Counted from the first letter of the stretch, positions 7,370-17,448 are shown. The stretch: 64,000 bases of DNA from CAXBID01 sp963815305 (GCA_963815305.1 CAWFFW010000001.1:2790001-2854000), one strand, 5' to 3'. Notes: generated by a model from the letters alone, not told the origin. Program-made: numbers and translations.

Positions 7370-7879
7370 ATGGACACAGATAAAGAAAAAAACTTATGCT
7401 ATCTCGAAGAATTATCAGATTATAAAGTAAAGAACGACGATAAGGACGTAAGAGGATGGGAAGTAAAGGACAAAGACGGAAGAATCATCGGTACGGTTGA
7501 TAACTTATTGGTCAATAAAGCGACGGAACGTACTGTTTATTTGGATGTTGAAGTTAACGAATCCATTATCGAAGCCAATTACAAACCTTTTCAGCATAAA
7601 GCCAATGATGGCGTTCATGGGGTTCTGAATGAAGATGGCGAAAACCATTTGATTATTCCTATTGGTCTTGTACATCTAAACCTAGAAAGTGAACTCGTTT
7701 TTACAGAAAGTGTAAATCATAAAACCTTTGCTGAAGCCAAGCGCATCAAAAAAGGAACACAAATAGATAGAGACTATGAAGTTTTGGTTTTGACCAACTT
7801 GAATCCATATAAAGATGTTGTTGTGCATCCTAAAGGAAATGCATTTTATGATCGCGTAGAATTTTACTCAAATTCTTAA
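7370..7879 (+). CDS. PRC-barrel domain protein
   Basis: This 169-aa soluble protein has an N-terminal PRC-barrel: VRGWEVKDKDGRIIGTVDNLLVN, then RTVYLDVEV and HLIIPIGLVHLN. PRC-barrel proteins of this size are common in stress-related gene sets and lack a known enzymatic role; the domain usually mediates protein interaction. The C-terminal 60 residues (RIKKGTQIDRDYEVLVL...) are less conserved. It sits 4 bp after the upstream membrane protein gene and 124 bp before the catalase gene. Confidence 0.83.
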   Translation: MDTDKEKNLCYLEELSDYKVKNDDKDVRGWEVKDKDGRIIGTVDNLLVNKATERTVYLDVEVNESIIEANYKPFQHKANDGVHGVLNEDGENHLIIPIGLVHLNLESELVFTESVNHKTFAEAKRIKKGTQIDRDYEVLVLTNLNPYKDVVVHPKGNAFYDRVEFYSNS

Positions 7880-8003
7880 ATTTATAATGCACCTGAATTG
7901 AAGAATTCGGGTTTTATCCTATTCTTATTAAAATTTAATGATATAAAGGATTGTTACGGCAATTTTATCCCAAATACAATCATAAATTATAAAACAAAGT
8001 ATC

Positions 8004-10145
8004 ATGGCTAAAAAATCAAAAAAACCCACATCAGAAAGCAAAAAAATAGAGCAACTTAAGAAACACATGACCGATTCAGAAGGTAAAGTGTTAAAAACGC
8101 GTCAAGGGTTAAAGGTTAATGACACAAATAATTCTTTAAAATCGGGAGAAAGGGGCGCGACCTTATTGGAGGATTTTCTGTTGCGAGAGAAAATAACGAG
8201 TTTTGATCACGAAAGAATACCAGAACGTATTGTTCACGCTCGTGGAAGCGGTGCTCACGGTATTTTTGAATTATATAAAAGTCAAAAAAAATATAGTAAA
8301 GCAGGCATTTTTAACGATACGGAAAGAACAACACCTGTCTTTGTTCGTTTTTCAACAGTTGCTGGTTCTAAAGGTTCACCAGATTTGGCAAGAGATGTGC
8401 GTGGCTTTGCGGTAAAAATGTACACAGAAGAAGGAACTTGGGATTTAATAGGTAACAATATGCCCATTTTCTTTATTCAGGATGCCATGAAGTTCCCAGA
8501 TCTTATCCATGCAGTAAAACCAGAACCTAATAATGAAATTCCACAGGCGGCTTCTGCCCACGATACGTTCTATGATTTCGTATCTTTAACACCAGAAACG
8601 TTGCACAATCATATTTGGGCTATGAGTGATCGAGCCATTCCTAGGAGTCTTAGGATGATGGAAGGTTTTGGTATTCATACTTATAGACTAATTAATGACA
8701 AGGGCGAATCTCATTTCGTGAAATTTCATTGGAAACCAGTTCTTGGTGTGCATTCAGTAACTTGGGATGAAGCTGTAAAAATTAATGGTGCAGATGCTGA
8801 TTTTCATAGAAGAGATCTTTGGGAAGCAATTGAAGCTGGTCAGTATCCTGAATGGGAACTTGGATTTCAGATCGTGCCAGAAGCCGACGAGCATAAATAT
8901 GAGTTCGACTTATTGGATCCTACCAAATTAATTCCAGAAGAAATGGTGCCCGTAACTATTGTGGGGAAAATGACTTTAAACCGAAATCCTGAAAACTTCT
9001 TTGCTGAAACAGAGCAAGTAGCATTTTTGCCAGGAAATATTGTTCCAGGTATCGATTTTTCAAATGACCCTTTACTTCAGGGCAGAATATTCTCTTATAG
9101 AGATACTCAATTATCACGTTTGGGAAGTCCTAATTTTCATCAAATCCCAATAAATAGACCAGTGGGAGAAGTTCATAACAATCAACGTGATGGACAAATG
9201 CAAATGAATATTCCCAAAGGGAACACGGCTTATTTTCCAAATACTTTGGGAGGCGGCTGTCCTCATCTTGCAAAAATTTCAGAAGGTGCATTTCATTCTT
9301 ATGAAGAACGAATCGATGCTAAAAAAATCCGAACACGTAGTGACAGTTTTATAGATTTTTTCTCTCAACCAGCACTGTTCTACCGAAGTTTGGAAACATG
9401 GGAAAAACAACACGTTATGGAGGCGTACTCTTTTGAATTAGGAAAATGTAAACATGATCATATTAAAGGAAGAATGCTTTGGATGATTAAGCAGATCAAT
9501 ACAGATTTGGCAAAACAAGTGGCCAAGAATTTGGGTATGGCTATTCCAAAAAGTATAGATAAACCAATTAATCAAGCCATTGGTGCAGATAGTAACGTTA
9601 ATGATTTTCAACCTGGCAAGGCAAAAAACTATTTAGATCAATCACCTGCGTTGAGTCAGTCGAATACAAAGTTTAATAGTATTGCCACACGTCAGATTGC
9701 TGTACTCGTCGCGGATGGATTTTCGATGAAAGATTTTAAGGCGATGACTAAAAAGTTGAAAAATGAAAATGCGATAATTAATTTAATCGCACCACATGGA
9801 GGCAAAATAACTTGTGATACTGATATGAAACATAAAGTAGATGCTGCAATTGCAACTACGGAAAGCGTTCTTTTTGACGCTATCTATATTCCTGGAGGAA
9901 AAAAATCTATTAAGGCCTTAATGGAACATGGAAAAGTGATCAAATTTATAAACGAGGCCTTAAAACATTGTAAAGCAATTAGTGCAGATAATGAAGGTAA
10001 GGATTTATTGGAAAAAACCTATGTAACGGATTTTATGGATGACAAAGCGATTCTAATTAATGAAAAACCTGAAAAATTCATTAAAGCAATTGCCAATCAT
10101 CGCAATTGGGAACGTATGGAAGCTACTGGTAAAATTCCTGTATAG
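8004..10145 (+). CDS. katE: Large-subunit monofunctional catalase (HPII type)
   Basis: The enzyme converts hydrogen peroxide to water and oxygen using haem. At 713 aa it belongs to the large-subunit clade. The distal His78 lies in RIVHARGSGAHG, Asn151 in LIGNNMPIFF, and the proximal haem ligand Tyr365 in RIFSYRDTQLSRLG. From about residue 565 a flavodoxin-like DJ-1/PfpI domain follows (QIAVLVADGF, AIYIPGGKKS, KAISADNEGKDLL), as in E. coli HPII. The Lys-rich N-terminal extension is also typical. The start is an ATG with no competing upstream codon. A long hairpin at 10166-10214 ends the transcript. Confidence 0.97.
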   Translation: MAKKSKKPTSESKKIEQLKKHMTDSEGKVLKTRQGLKVNDTNNSLKSGERGATLLEDFLLREKITSFDHERIPERIVHARGSGAHGIFELYKSQKKYSKAGIFNDTERTTPVFVRFSTVAGSKGSPDLARDVRGFAVKMYTEEGTWDLIGNNMPIFFIQDAMKFPDLIHAVKPEPNNEIPQAASAHDTFYDFVSLTPETLHNHIWAMSDRAIPRSLRMMEGFGIHTYRLINDKGESHFVKFHWKPVLGVHSVTWDEAVKINGADADFHRRDLWEAIEAGQYPEWELGFQIVPEADEHKYEFDLLDPTKLIPEEMVPVTIVGKMTLNRNPENFFAETEQVAFLPGNIVPGIDFSNDPLLQGRIFSYRDTQLSRLGSPNFHQIPINRPVGEVHNNQRDGQMQMNIPKGNTAYFPNTLGGGCPHLAKISEGAFHSYEERIDAKKIRTRSDSFIDFFSQPALFYRSLETWEKQHVMEAYSFELGKCKHDHIKGRMLWMIKQINTDLAKQVAKNLGMAIPKSIDKPINQAIGADSNVNDFQPGKAKNYLDQSPALSQSNTKFNSIATRQIAVLVADGFSMKDFKAMTKKLKNENAIINLIAPHGGKITCDTDMKHKVDAAIATTESVLFDAIYIPGGKKSIKALMEHGKVIKFINEALKHCKAISADNEGKDLLEKTYVTDFMDDKAILINEKPEKFIKAIANHRNWERMEATGKIPV

Positions 10146-10165
10146 TCTGGGTTTTCTTTAATTAT

Positions 10166-10214
10166 AAAGTTGATGGGTTATTATGACATTCAGTCTAAAT
10201 AACCCATCAACTTT
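10166..10214. terminator. Bidirectional terminator hairpin between convergent genes
   Basis: A 17-bp perfect inverted repeat (10166-10182 with 10198-10214) surrounds a 15-base loop. It lies between the catalase gene (+) and the DUF421 gene (-), which converge on it. T-runs are weak on both sides, so termination may rely on stem strength, or the hairpin may protect the 3' ends. Confidence 0.75.
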
Positions 10215-10233
10215 ATATAAATAAATAATTAAA

Positions 10234-10758
10234 TCAATCTTTTTTAACGCCTTTCAACAGCCAATCTTTTAATTCCTGTTCAGCATCTGAAGTATGCAAA
10301 ACCGCAATATCCCCAGTACTTTCGAACACAACAGCACGCACCTGATTTAAGTCCAATACGTTTGCTTCACGAAGTTTTGCCCGAAGGTCACCTTCAGTAA
10401 CATGGGCTTTCTTTAAGTTGTCGTGCAAAATGTTTTCGCCTTCCATCAGTAACAGCGGATCATTGTCCACTAAATCTCGAAATTTTTTGAACCGTCGCAA
10501 CCAAGCCACCATACTTTGAATGCCAAAAATACTCGCCAATCCAATAATAGCATGGGAAAGCGTCACACTTTTTGATAAAATGGCACTTGCAATGATGGAA
10601 CCTATCGCAATGGTGGAAGCAAAGTCAAAACTCGACATTTTGCTAAAACTCCGCTTCCCTGAAATTCTGGTCAAAACTATAACCGTAATGAAAATTGCTA
10701 TTGTTGAAATTATTATAGCCACAATGACACCTAATGATACTCCGAAATAATCTCCCAT
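10234..10758 (-). CDS. DUF421 (YetF-type) membrane protein
   Basis: A 174-aa protein. Three hydrophobic helices lie at about residues 5-30, 45-63 and 67-88, with the family signature RISGKRSFSKMSSFDFASTIAIGSI between the first two. A cytoplasmic YetF-like domain follows (DPLLLMEGENILHDNLKKAHVTEGDLRAKLREANVLDLNQVRAVVFESTGDIAVL). YetF-type proteins are implicated in Bacillus spore resistance but have no defined function elsewhere. Here the gene sits among oxidative and osmotic stress genes. Confidence 0.9.
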   Translation of the reverse strand: MGDYFGVSLGVIVAIIISTIAIFITVIVLTRISGKRSFSKMSSFDFASTIAIGSIIASAILSKSVTLSHAIIGLASIFGIQSMVAWLRRFKKFRDLVDNDPLLLMEGENILHDNLKKAHVTEGDLRAKLREANVLDLNQVRAVVFESTGDIAVLHTSDAEQELKDWLLKGVKKD

Positions 10759-10830
10759 GATTTATAATTATTTTGTTCTAATTAAGTGAACATGTTTGTT
10801 TTCTAAAGGTACTCAAATCTACTAATTCAT

Positions 10831-10860
10831 TAAAAAAACCGATGCCAAAGACATCGGTTT
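10831..10860 (-). terminator. Terminator of the frameshifted membrane-protein gene
   Basis: AAACCGATG and CATCGGTTT form a 9-bp perfect stem around a 7-base loop. On the - strand it runs into a stretch of T. It lies 56 bp downstream of the stop codon at 10916. Confidence 0.75.
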
Positions 10861-10915
10861 CCATTTGTTCTTCTACAATAACAAGTATGAGGGCAGTAGA
10901 AGACCAATCAGGGTT

Positions 10916-11936
10916 TTAAGCATTTTTATTTTTCAAGCGTTCTTCCCTCGATAATATGTATTCTGGCGAGCCAGTCGCACCTCCAAACATGGCAGCAGCA
11001 GCACCCAATAAAAAGACGAAAAACGCAATAATACTATATTTGGCAATGGCATGCGCCATTTTATCTGAATATACGATGGCCTTCTTTTTGGCAACAGCAT
11101 AAGCGTCTTCGGCCTTGTTTACCGCTTTTTCAAGGTTTTGTTCCCATTTGGTAATAAGACCATTGATTTCGAGGTTGCTCAACTCTTGTGTTGTTACTCA
11201 AATAATTTTTCATAGCAGTCTTATCGAAAAAATCCTTATTTCCGGCAACATTAATATCCAAATCGCCATTGTTATCCAAATCAAATGAGACTTCATTAAA
11301 GAAACTTTCAATATCCTCCTCCAAATTCAGATTTTGGAATTCCTTTTTAGAGCTTTGAAGAAAATCACGGCTTTCTTCTGAAGCATCTTCAGGAAGCATA
11401 TTGTACTTTTCACCTACATTGATAATCTTAAAGAGCTGTCCTTTTATTCTATCATAAGATAAGCCTGTATTTTGTTGCCCTTTTTTATTGGTTTCGTCCA
11501 ATTGTACCTTTATATTTTTTGAGTCATTACCACTAAAAAGACTCGAAGCAGCACTTGCCATTCCATTAAAAATACTTCCTACCGTAGAGGTTATAAAATA
11601 AAATGATAATACTGCAAACAATGCCCAAGTAAGAAAACCATGTAATGCACCATCAATATTGGATGCATACCCAGACATGCGAGCCGCAATGAGTCCACCA
11701 ATAAACAATGCCGCTAAGTTTGAGAGTATCCACCAAATGGTAGTTCCTGTTCCCAAGCCGTCAAGAGGGTTGGCTTCGGTCAATGGATCAATGGTCGAAA
11801 ATCCAATACCCAGTCCCAAAATATTTAATAAAAAGGCAATAGCTACCGCCGCCAAGGTGCCTGCAAAAACCGCTGGCCAAGAAATCCTTGAAATCTTTTT
11901 TCCGTTTTCGTTAATTTGATTTACTACACGTTCCAT
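10916..11936 (-). pseudogene. TIGR04086/PhnA-like multi-pass membrane protein, frameshifted
   Basis: Two overlapping frames, 11130-11936 (268 aa) and 10916-11182 (88 aa), read as one protein of about 340 aa. The N-terminal half has the recognisable RISWPAVFAGTLAAVAIAFLLNILGLGIGF helix, a second pair of helices (FIGGLIAARMSG, GFLTWALFAVLSFYF), and a long soluble part. The last sensible residues, MKNYLSNNT, join QELSNLEINGLITKWEQNL in the other frame if one base is removed near 11187. The C-terminus adds a last membrane helix (YSIIAFFVFLLGAAAAMFGG). Function unknown. The cause may be true decay or a sequence error. Confidence 0.75.
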
Positions 11937-12250
11937 ACTTTATATTTTTTATTTGATTAGTTTTTGACGAATCGAAAAGATTCCGAATGTTTCGTCAAAT
12001 AGCAATAAATGAAGATCATTCCATGCTCTAGCAACAAAATTAGAGAACACACAACTTTTGGTTTGAGTTTAAAGGCTTATTTTTTAACTCTAAAAGCAAG
12101 ACTATGATGGATTTAGATTAGAATAATGAAATATCTCTTATTAATGATATCTAAAAATGCCTTTTTTTAGTATCTTTCCATGTTGTCTGTTGCAAATATT
12201 GTAGAGTTTAAGGCAATTATTGCGTTCATTGATTATTAAACCACCCAATA

Positions 12251-12814
12251 ATGAAGATCTATGTAAACTTCGATATCAATGCCATTTGCTCTAAAGCATT
12301 GGAAGATTGCCTGAACGATCTGGACTTCAACTTTAAAATGTCCCGCATGGGTGAGGTCGAAATATTGGAGGAACTATCACTTGAAAAGCAACAACATCTC
12401 GGACTTTGCTTAGAGCAAGCCGGAATCTCTGTTGTGGACGACAGTCAATTTAAAATAGTGCATCGTATTAAAGGGGTTATTAATCAAATGATTTATGATG
12501 ATGCTACTGCCCATCGTTTCAAAGTATCTACCTATCTAACCGAACATCTTAAGTACTCTTACACCTATCTTGCGGACGTTTTTTCGCAGACTACATTAAG
12601 TACCATTGAAAATTTCGTCATTCTCAAAAAGATTGACTATGCAAAAATACTTATGATTGAAGGGACCTTAACCCTTTCAGAAATTGCATTTAAGCTGAAT
12701 TATAGTAGTTCGGCACATTTGTCTACTCAGTTCAAACGCACAACTGGGCTGACGCCCACCAATTTTCAGCATTTAATTAAAAAACGAAAAGAGCGTCGTC
12801 AAAACACAATATAA
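12251..12814 (+). CDS. Short AraC-family regulator
   Basis: This 187-aa protein has a C-terminal AraC helix-turn-helix domain at about 90-182: TYLADVFSQTTLSTIENFVILKKIDYAKILM (first helix pair) and LTLSEIAFKLNYSSSAHLSTQFKRTTGLTPTNFQ (second). The N-terminal 80 residues look like a small alpha/beta domain and no ligand pocket is recognised. It is 18 bp upstream of a response-regulator gene, so it is probably part of the same signalling operon. The 314 bp upstream (11937-12250) hold no gene. Confidence 0.87.
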   Translation: MKIYVNFDINAICSKALEDCLNDLDFNFKMSRMGEVEILEELSLEKQQHLGLCLEQAGISVVDDSQFKIVHRIKGVINQMIYDDATAHRFKVSTYLTEHLKYSYTYLADVFSQTTLSTIENFVILKKIDYAKILMIEGTLTLSEIAFKLNYSSSAHLSTQFKRTTGLTPTNFQHLIKKRKERRQNTI

Positions 12815-12832
12815 CCATGGATTTGAACTCAC

Positions 12833-13279
12833 ATGAATAAAGAAAACCTACACATTGTGCTCGCGGATGACGATGAGGACGACCGTCTGCTTTTTAAAAA
12901 AGCCATGGAAAACTTAAAGGTAAACACAGATCTCACGCTTTTTAATGAGGGGCAGCAACTTATGGATTATTTGCATGCACTTGATACAAAACTTCCTGAA
13001 GTTATTTTTCTGGATCTAAACATGCCTGTAAAAAACGGAATGGATTGTTTGAAGGAAATCAGAAACAATAGTTGTTTCAATGATATTTCGGTCGCCATTT
13101 ATTCTACCTCGTCTTCAGAGAGGGATATTGAAGAGACCTTTATCAATGGTGCCAACATTTATATTAACAAACCCAATAGTTTTGGTAAATTAAAAGAAGC
13201 TATTGCAAGGGTTATAGATATGAATTGGCAATATCATACCTCAAAACTTGTCAAAGATAATTTCCTGTTGCGCATTTAA
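12833..13279 (+). CDS. Single-domain response regulator (CheY-like)
   Basis: At 148 aa this is a receiver domain only. The acidic pocket is ADDDEDDR near residue 12. The phosphoacceptor is Asp61 (VIFLDLNMPVKNG), the conserved Ser/Thr lies in IYSTSSSERD near 92, and the Lys in YINKPNSFGKL near 112. No output domain is present, so it must act through a partner. The gene lies between an AraC regulator and a histidine kinase, which makes a phosphorelay or kinase-adaptor role likely. The kinase start codon is 54 bp downstream. Confidence 0.92.
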   Translation: MNKENLHIVLADDDEDDRLLFKKAMENLKVNTDLTLFNEGQQLMDYLHALDTKLPEVIFLDLNMPVKNGMDCLKEIRNNSCFNDISVAIYSTSSSERDIEETFINGANIYINKPNSFGKLKEAIARVIDMNWQYHTSKLVKDNFLLRI

Positions 13280-13333
13280 TCATAAAAAATGGTTGGACTT
13301 TAATACCATCTGTTTTAAGACTATTACTTTGTT

Positions 13334-15496
13334 ATGGACATAAGTAAAAATACTACGACAATAAGGCCTTATAGCATTGGGTTAATCATTGCTGTTCTAT
13401 TACTCTTGGCAACTGCTGCAATTTCCTTTATTCAGGTTAAAAATCTTCAAAAATTTGCAAATCTTGTCAATCATAGCATGATGGTGGATAAGGAAATCAA
13501 CAGTATGTTTTCCAATTATTCAATGCTCAAGTCTTCCCAACTCGATTATGTGGTAAGTAAAAATGATATTTCTCTTTTTCTACTCAAAAACTACAAGAAA
13601 AAAAGTGATGACGCTCTTCAAAGATTGAAGCAACTGACTCTCAATGACCCACAACAACAACAAAACATTGAGCGGATGATAGTGCTCAAAACAGACTTTA
13701 TAGGGCAGTTGGATGACGTCATCAAAACCCGTCAGGATAGTTCGAGCACCAATTCCAATTTATCCCTGAGCATGGTCAAAGTAACTGAATTAATGGAGCA
13801 GATAAGGGTATTGAAGGACGATATGATTTCAAGTGAAGAAATTACCTTAAAACGTAATAAGAACAAATACCATACCTCCACGTCTATTACACCTTTCACT
13901 ATTGCTGGAATTGCTTTAGTATCGATTCTTATTTTTGGGATTGCTTTTTGGAAAATTATCAAGAATAAAAGGGAGATGTTTAAGACCAAATCCTTTTTAG
14001 ACAATTTGCTACGAAGTACTGACAATATTATATGTCACTACAAACCAATTAGAGACAGTAACAACACTATAATAGATTTTACCGTTGCCTATAGTAATGA
14101 CCCCATAACCCGAGCCACTGGAGAACTACCCGAGGATATTATTGGCAAACGTATAAGCCAACTTTATCCTTTTTTGTTTGAGAACGGTTTTTTCGAAATG
14201 TTGAAGGATTGTACTGAAAATGATAAAGTGTTGCAAATAGAACGTGAATATGATCTATTGGGCACAAAAAAAACATTTCGTACGTCTGCCATGAAATTTG
14301 ATGATGGCGTCACCTTTACGTCCGTAGATCTCACCACCCTTAATTTGGCTATTAAAAGTTTGAAAGAGTCTAACCAACATTTAGCACAACGTAATTCTAT
14401 TTTGAATAATGCCGAAGTCATGGCAAAACTGGGCAGTTATCGTTTGGATGTTGACAACGGATTGGCTCTTATATCTGTCAACTACTGTCGTTTGTTGGGC
14501 TTGGAAACCTACGATAATGAATTATCGTATGACCGCTATAAAACATTTGTACATCCAGATGATGTCGAGGTATTTGGAACCTTGACCAAGAAGATTATGG
14601 AAACTGGAGAAGAAAGCGATCAAACGTATAGAATCATTTCTAAAGATGGAATTGAAAGAACGTTAAAGTCAATTAGACATTATATTAAGGAGGACGGACA
14701 AAACATTTTGTCTGGCGTCGTACAAAATATATCACAAGAAGTACAGCAAAAATCACATCTGGAAGATCAAAATTTAGAACTCAAACGCAGAAATGAAGAG
14801 CTGGACTCGTTTAATCATGTGGTAAGCCACGACCTGCAAGAACCACTACGGAAGATACAAATGTTCATTTCGCTTATTGATGACAATTCAAACATGCACG
14901 TTGAAAATATTGCATATTTTAAAAAAATAGAAAAGGCAGCGCACCGTATGCAGACGTTGATAATACATTTGTTGACTTATTCGCGTATCGGCAAATCCGA
15001 TCAAGATTTTAAATTGGTTGATCTCAATACTGTTTTTGAAAAAGTAAAAGAAGAACAGGGCGATCTTATTGAAGAAAAGCAGGTTAAATTGAGCATTAAA
15101 CAAATGCCAACCGTGCGTGCCATTAGCTTTCAAATGGAACAGCTGTTCAATAATCTCATTTCAAACGCTCTGAAATACAGCAAGTCCGATGAGCTTTCTA
15201 AAATAGTCATCACTTCAGAAGTGGTCAATAGAAATCAGATCAAAGAAGAGTTCCGCAAAAAACATAAAACCTACCACAAAATTTCTGTCATCGATAATGG
15301 TACAGGTTTTAATCAAGAGCATTCCAAAAGAATTTTCGAGCTATTCCAACGCTTGCATCAATCCAACAAATATAATGGTACTGGCTTGGGCTTGGCCATT
15401 TGCAAAAAAATCATGCAGAATCATAGTGGCCATATAACAGCAATAGGTGAAGAGAATCAAGGAGCGACATTTATTGTATATCTTCCTGTGAAATAA
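13334..15496 (+). CDS. Membrane sensor histidine kinase with PAS domains
   Basis: A 720-aa protein. The first transmembrane helix is at about 14-34, then a periplasmic helical CHASE3-like region (residues 40-180), and a second helix at about 186-206. One PAS domain lies at about 215-330 (LLRSTDNIICHYKPI) and a second PAS_3-type domain at about 355-470 (LGSYRLDVDNGLALISVNYCRLLGL). The HisKA motif VVSHDLQEPLRKI has His499. The HATPase region shows LFNNLISNALKYS, VIDNGTGFN and GTGLGLAICKKIM. There is no receiver domain, and the neighbouring response regulator is the natural partner. The signal sensed is unknown. Confidence 0.92.
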   Translation: MDISKNTTTIRPYSIGLIIAVLLLLATAAISFIQVKNLQKFANLVNHSMMVDKEINSMFSNYSMLKSSQLDYVVSKNDISLFLLKNYKKKSDDALQRLKQLTLNDPQQQQNIERMIVLKTDFIGQLDDVIKTRQDSSSTNSNLSLSMVKVTELMEQIRVLKDDMISSEEITLKRNKNKYHTSTSITPFTIAGIALVSILIFGIAFWKIIKNKREMFKTKSFLDNLLRSTDNIICHYKPIRDSNNTIIDFTVAYSNDPITRATGELPEDIIGKRISQLYPFLFENGFFEMLKDCTENDKVLQIEREYDLLGTKKTFRTSAMKFDDGVTFTSVDLTTLNLAIKSLKESNQHLAQRNSILNNAEVMAKLGSYRLDVDNGLALISVNYCRLLGLETYDNELSYDRYKTFVHPDDVEVFGTLTKKIMETGEESDQTYRIISKDGIERTLKSIRHYIKEDGQNILSGVVQNISQEVQQKSHLEDQNLELKRRNEELDSFNHVVSHDLQEPLRKIQMFISLIDDNSNMHVENIAYFKKIEKAAHRMQTLIIHLLTYSRIGKSDQDFKLVDLNTVFEKVKEEQGDLIEEKQVKLSIKQMPTVRAISFQMEQLFNNLISNALKYSKSDELSKIVITSEVVNRNQIKEEFRKKHKTYHKISVIDNGTGFNQEHSKRIFELFQRLHQSNKYNGTGLGLAICKKIMQNHSGHITAIGEENQGATFIVYLPVK

Positions 15497-15714
15497 GTGT
15501 AAGTAACTTATAGTTAAATATTAAATGTTTCAATTTCAAATCTCATCATTTTATATTCCATTCAATAAGATGTTACTAGTTAATATACTAATACCTAATA
15601 ACGCATATCAAAACCTCTTTCCTCATTAAGTCAACAATTTAGCCTTTAACGGCAATACAGCGTTTTAAATTTTACGAATTTTGACATAGCACTAATATTT
15701 AAAAAAATAAGCAC

Positions 15715-15867
15715 ATGTCTATTTTAACAATTATACTTAATATTCTATTACCACCTTTGGCTGTTTTTATGAAACACGGTATTGGCGGTACATTTCTAAT
15801 CAGTATTGTATTGACTTTAATTGGTTGGATACCCGGAGTAATACATGCGTTTATTGTGAACGATTAA
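15715..15867 (+). CDS. Pmp3/YqaE-family membrane peptide
   Basis: This 50-aa protein, starting at the ATG at 15715, has the family signature LPPLAVFMKHGIGGTFLISI followed by LTLIGWIPGVIHAFIV, which gives two transmembrane helices. Pmp3 proteins affect membrane potential and are induced by salt, cold and other stress in many organisms. It stands alone between the kinase gene and a terminator at 16012, within the stress-gene block. Confidence 0.92.
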   Translation: MSILTIILNILLPPLAVFMKHGIGGTFLISIVLTLIGWIPGVIHAFIVND

Positions 15868-16011
15868 AAAAGTAGTTATGACTACAAAGTCTTTCTCAAG
15901 TTATATTTTAGGGGATATAGACCGCTTTTAAGGCTTTAATTATCGGGAAACAAGGTTGTCTATTTATTTAGCTATTAATCTATTGATTACCTGAATGACT
16001 ACTTATTATGG

Positions 16012-16040
16012 AACCGATGACTTTTGTCATTGGTTTTTTT
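16012..16040 (+). terminator. Rho-independent terminator
   Basis: AACCGATGAC and GTCATTGGTT form a 10-bp stem (one G-T pair) with a TTTT loop and a T-tail. It lies 145 bp after the Pmp3 gene, the only + strand gene directly upstream. Confidence 0.75.
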
Positions 16041-16188
16041 GTTTAAGATGAAAATTCCGAAGGTTATGAAATACAAGTCGGTAATTGTGTAAGCCGTGAG
16101 GCAGGTAAAAATATTAACTTTGCATGAGATCGAACCGAGATTAGAATTTATTTAAACTGTTCTTAGGTTTTATTTCTAAAGGCCTAAA

Positions 16189-17211
16189 ATGATGAAAATT
16201 ACCATCCAAAAAAAAGCATTTCAAACAACGCTGCAGCAAATGGCACTTCAATTGGGGGGCACGGTCGTAACCGATGCTTCTGAATCTCAATTGAATATAG
16301 ACAATGCCTTTGCCAAAGGAACCATCCGACAATATATTCTTAAAAACGGGATTTCCTATTTAGATTATGATATTCTTTTTAACGAAGATATTCTACTCTC
16401 AAATACAACGGAAGATCAGGGTATCTATGACTTTATCTACACTTCAGAATCCGATTTTTATCATAGTTTTTATGGGGAGGAAAAACAACACTTACTTAAA
16501 TTTCAGCCGGCTATTTTTTTTAATGTTCCAAATAAGGATTACATGTATTATTTTTTAAAAGGTAAGGCCTATAGAGTTTCAATGATTCACGTTAGCGCAA
16601 CATCAATCACGAATATGGATACTTCTTTTTTAATGCAGAAACTTCATGATATTTTTAAAGCTTCAGGAACTAAAAACAACTTTACATATTTGGGTGCTTT
16701 TAATTTAAAAATAGGAGATAAAATACAACAATTGAAAGAGATTGACCAAAAAGGTATTGTACGGAACTTAATTACAGAAGCCATAATTAAAACAATCCTC
16801 GCTTTTAATATAGAACAATATTTCATTGATCTAGAAAACCAGAATTCAAAAGTGGGAAGTTTAAAAAATGGTGAGATTGAACGCATCAAAAAGATGTCAG
16901 AATGCATTAGGATGAACCCTGAAAACCCTTATACGATATCTTCTATAAGCCAACAATCTGGTCTATCTAAAACAAAACTTCAAGAGGGATTTAGGCTCAT
17001 GTATGGTTTTACCTTAAATAATTACATCAAGAACGTCAGGATTTTGGCTGCAGAGCATTTGATAAAGACCACAGACCTCAATATTTCCGAAATCGTTTAT
17101 AGTATTGGGCTGAACAGCAGAAGTTATTTCTCAAAAATCTTCAGAGAAAAATACAATTGTAGCCCAAAAGATTATCAGGAGCATCAAGAACTAACCGCAA
17201 TGAGTGCATAG
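16189..17211 (+). CDS. AraC-family transcriptional regulator
   Basis: The 340-aa protein has a long N-terminal sensing region with no recognised domain. At about 235-335 a double helix-turn-helix AraC domain follows: YTISSISQQSGLSKTKLQEGFRLMYGFTLNNYIKNVRI, then LNISEIVYSIGLNSRSYFSKIFREKYNCSPKDYQ. Either of the first two Met residues could be the start. Proteins of this build in Bacteroidota often control neighbouring stress or nutrient genes; the target here is unknown. The 3' flank (17212-17448) holds no supported gene. Confidence 0.9.
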   Translation: MMKITIQKKAFQTTLQQMALQLGGTVVTDASESQLNIDNAFAKGTIRQYILKNGISYLDYDILFNEDILLSNTTEDQGIYDFIYTSESDFYHSFYGEEKQHLLKFQPAIFFNVPNKDYMYYFLKGKAYRVSMIHVSATSITNMDTSFLMQKLHDIFKASGTKNNFTYLGAFNLKIGDKIQQLKEIDQKGIVRNLITEAIIKTILAFNIEQYFIDLENQNSKVGSLKNGEIERIKKMSECIRMNPENPYTISSISQQSGLSKTKLQEGFRLMYGFTLNNYIKNVRILAAEHLIKTTDLNISEIVYSIGLNSRSYFSKIFREKYNCSPKDYQEHQELTAMSA

Positions 17212-17448
17212 TTAAAACTATTTAACATCATAAGAATTAAGTATTGTCCCTAGGTTGGTGCTTTTCTCTTTTACTTTCAACCTGAGGGTTAATTTTTTTT
17301 CCTCGGTTTTCTTTTTATTGATAGATTGTTCAGCTGTACTCTGTTCGTCTCTTGGGATGTAATTTTTATCTTCTGAAATCTTTCAAATTTTATAAAACTA
17401 CTTCCCAAACCAACATACTCTAGAAAATAGAATACTAAATTAATCATT

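Noticed and set aside
11130..11182. Programmed ribosomal frameshift in the membrane-protein gene
   Set aside because: No slippery heptamer or downstream structure was seen at the junction, and three other genes show the same kind of single-base break, so mutation or sequence error is the simpler reading.
17218..17382. A 54-codon frame on the - strand (KISEDKNYIPRDEQ...)
   Set aside because: It has charged, gene-like composition but no ATG, GTG or TTG start near its 5' end and a stop directly upstream. Without homology I left it out.
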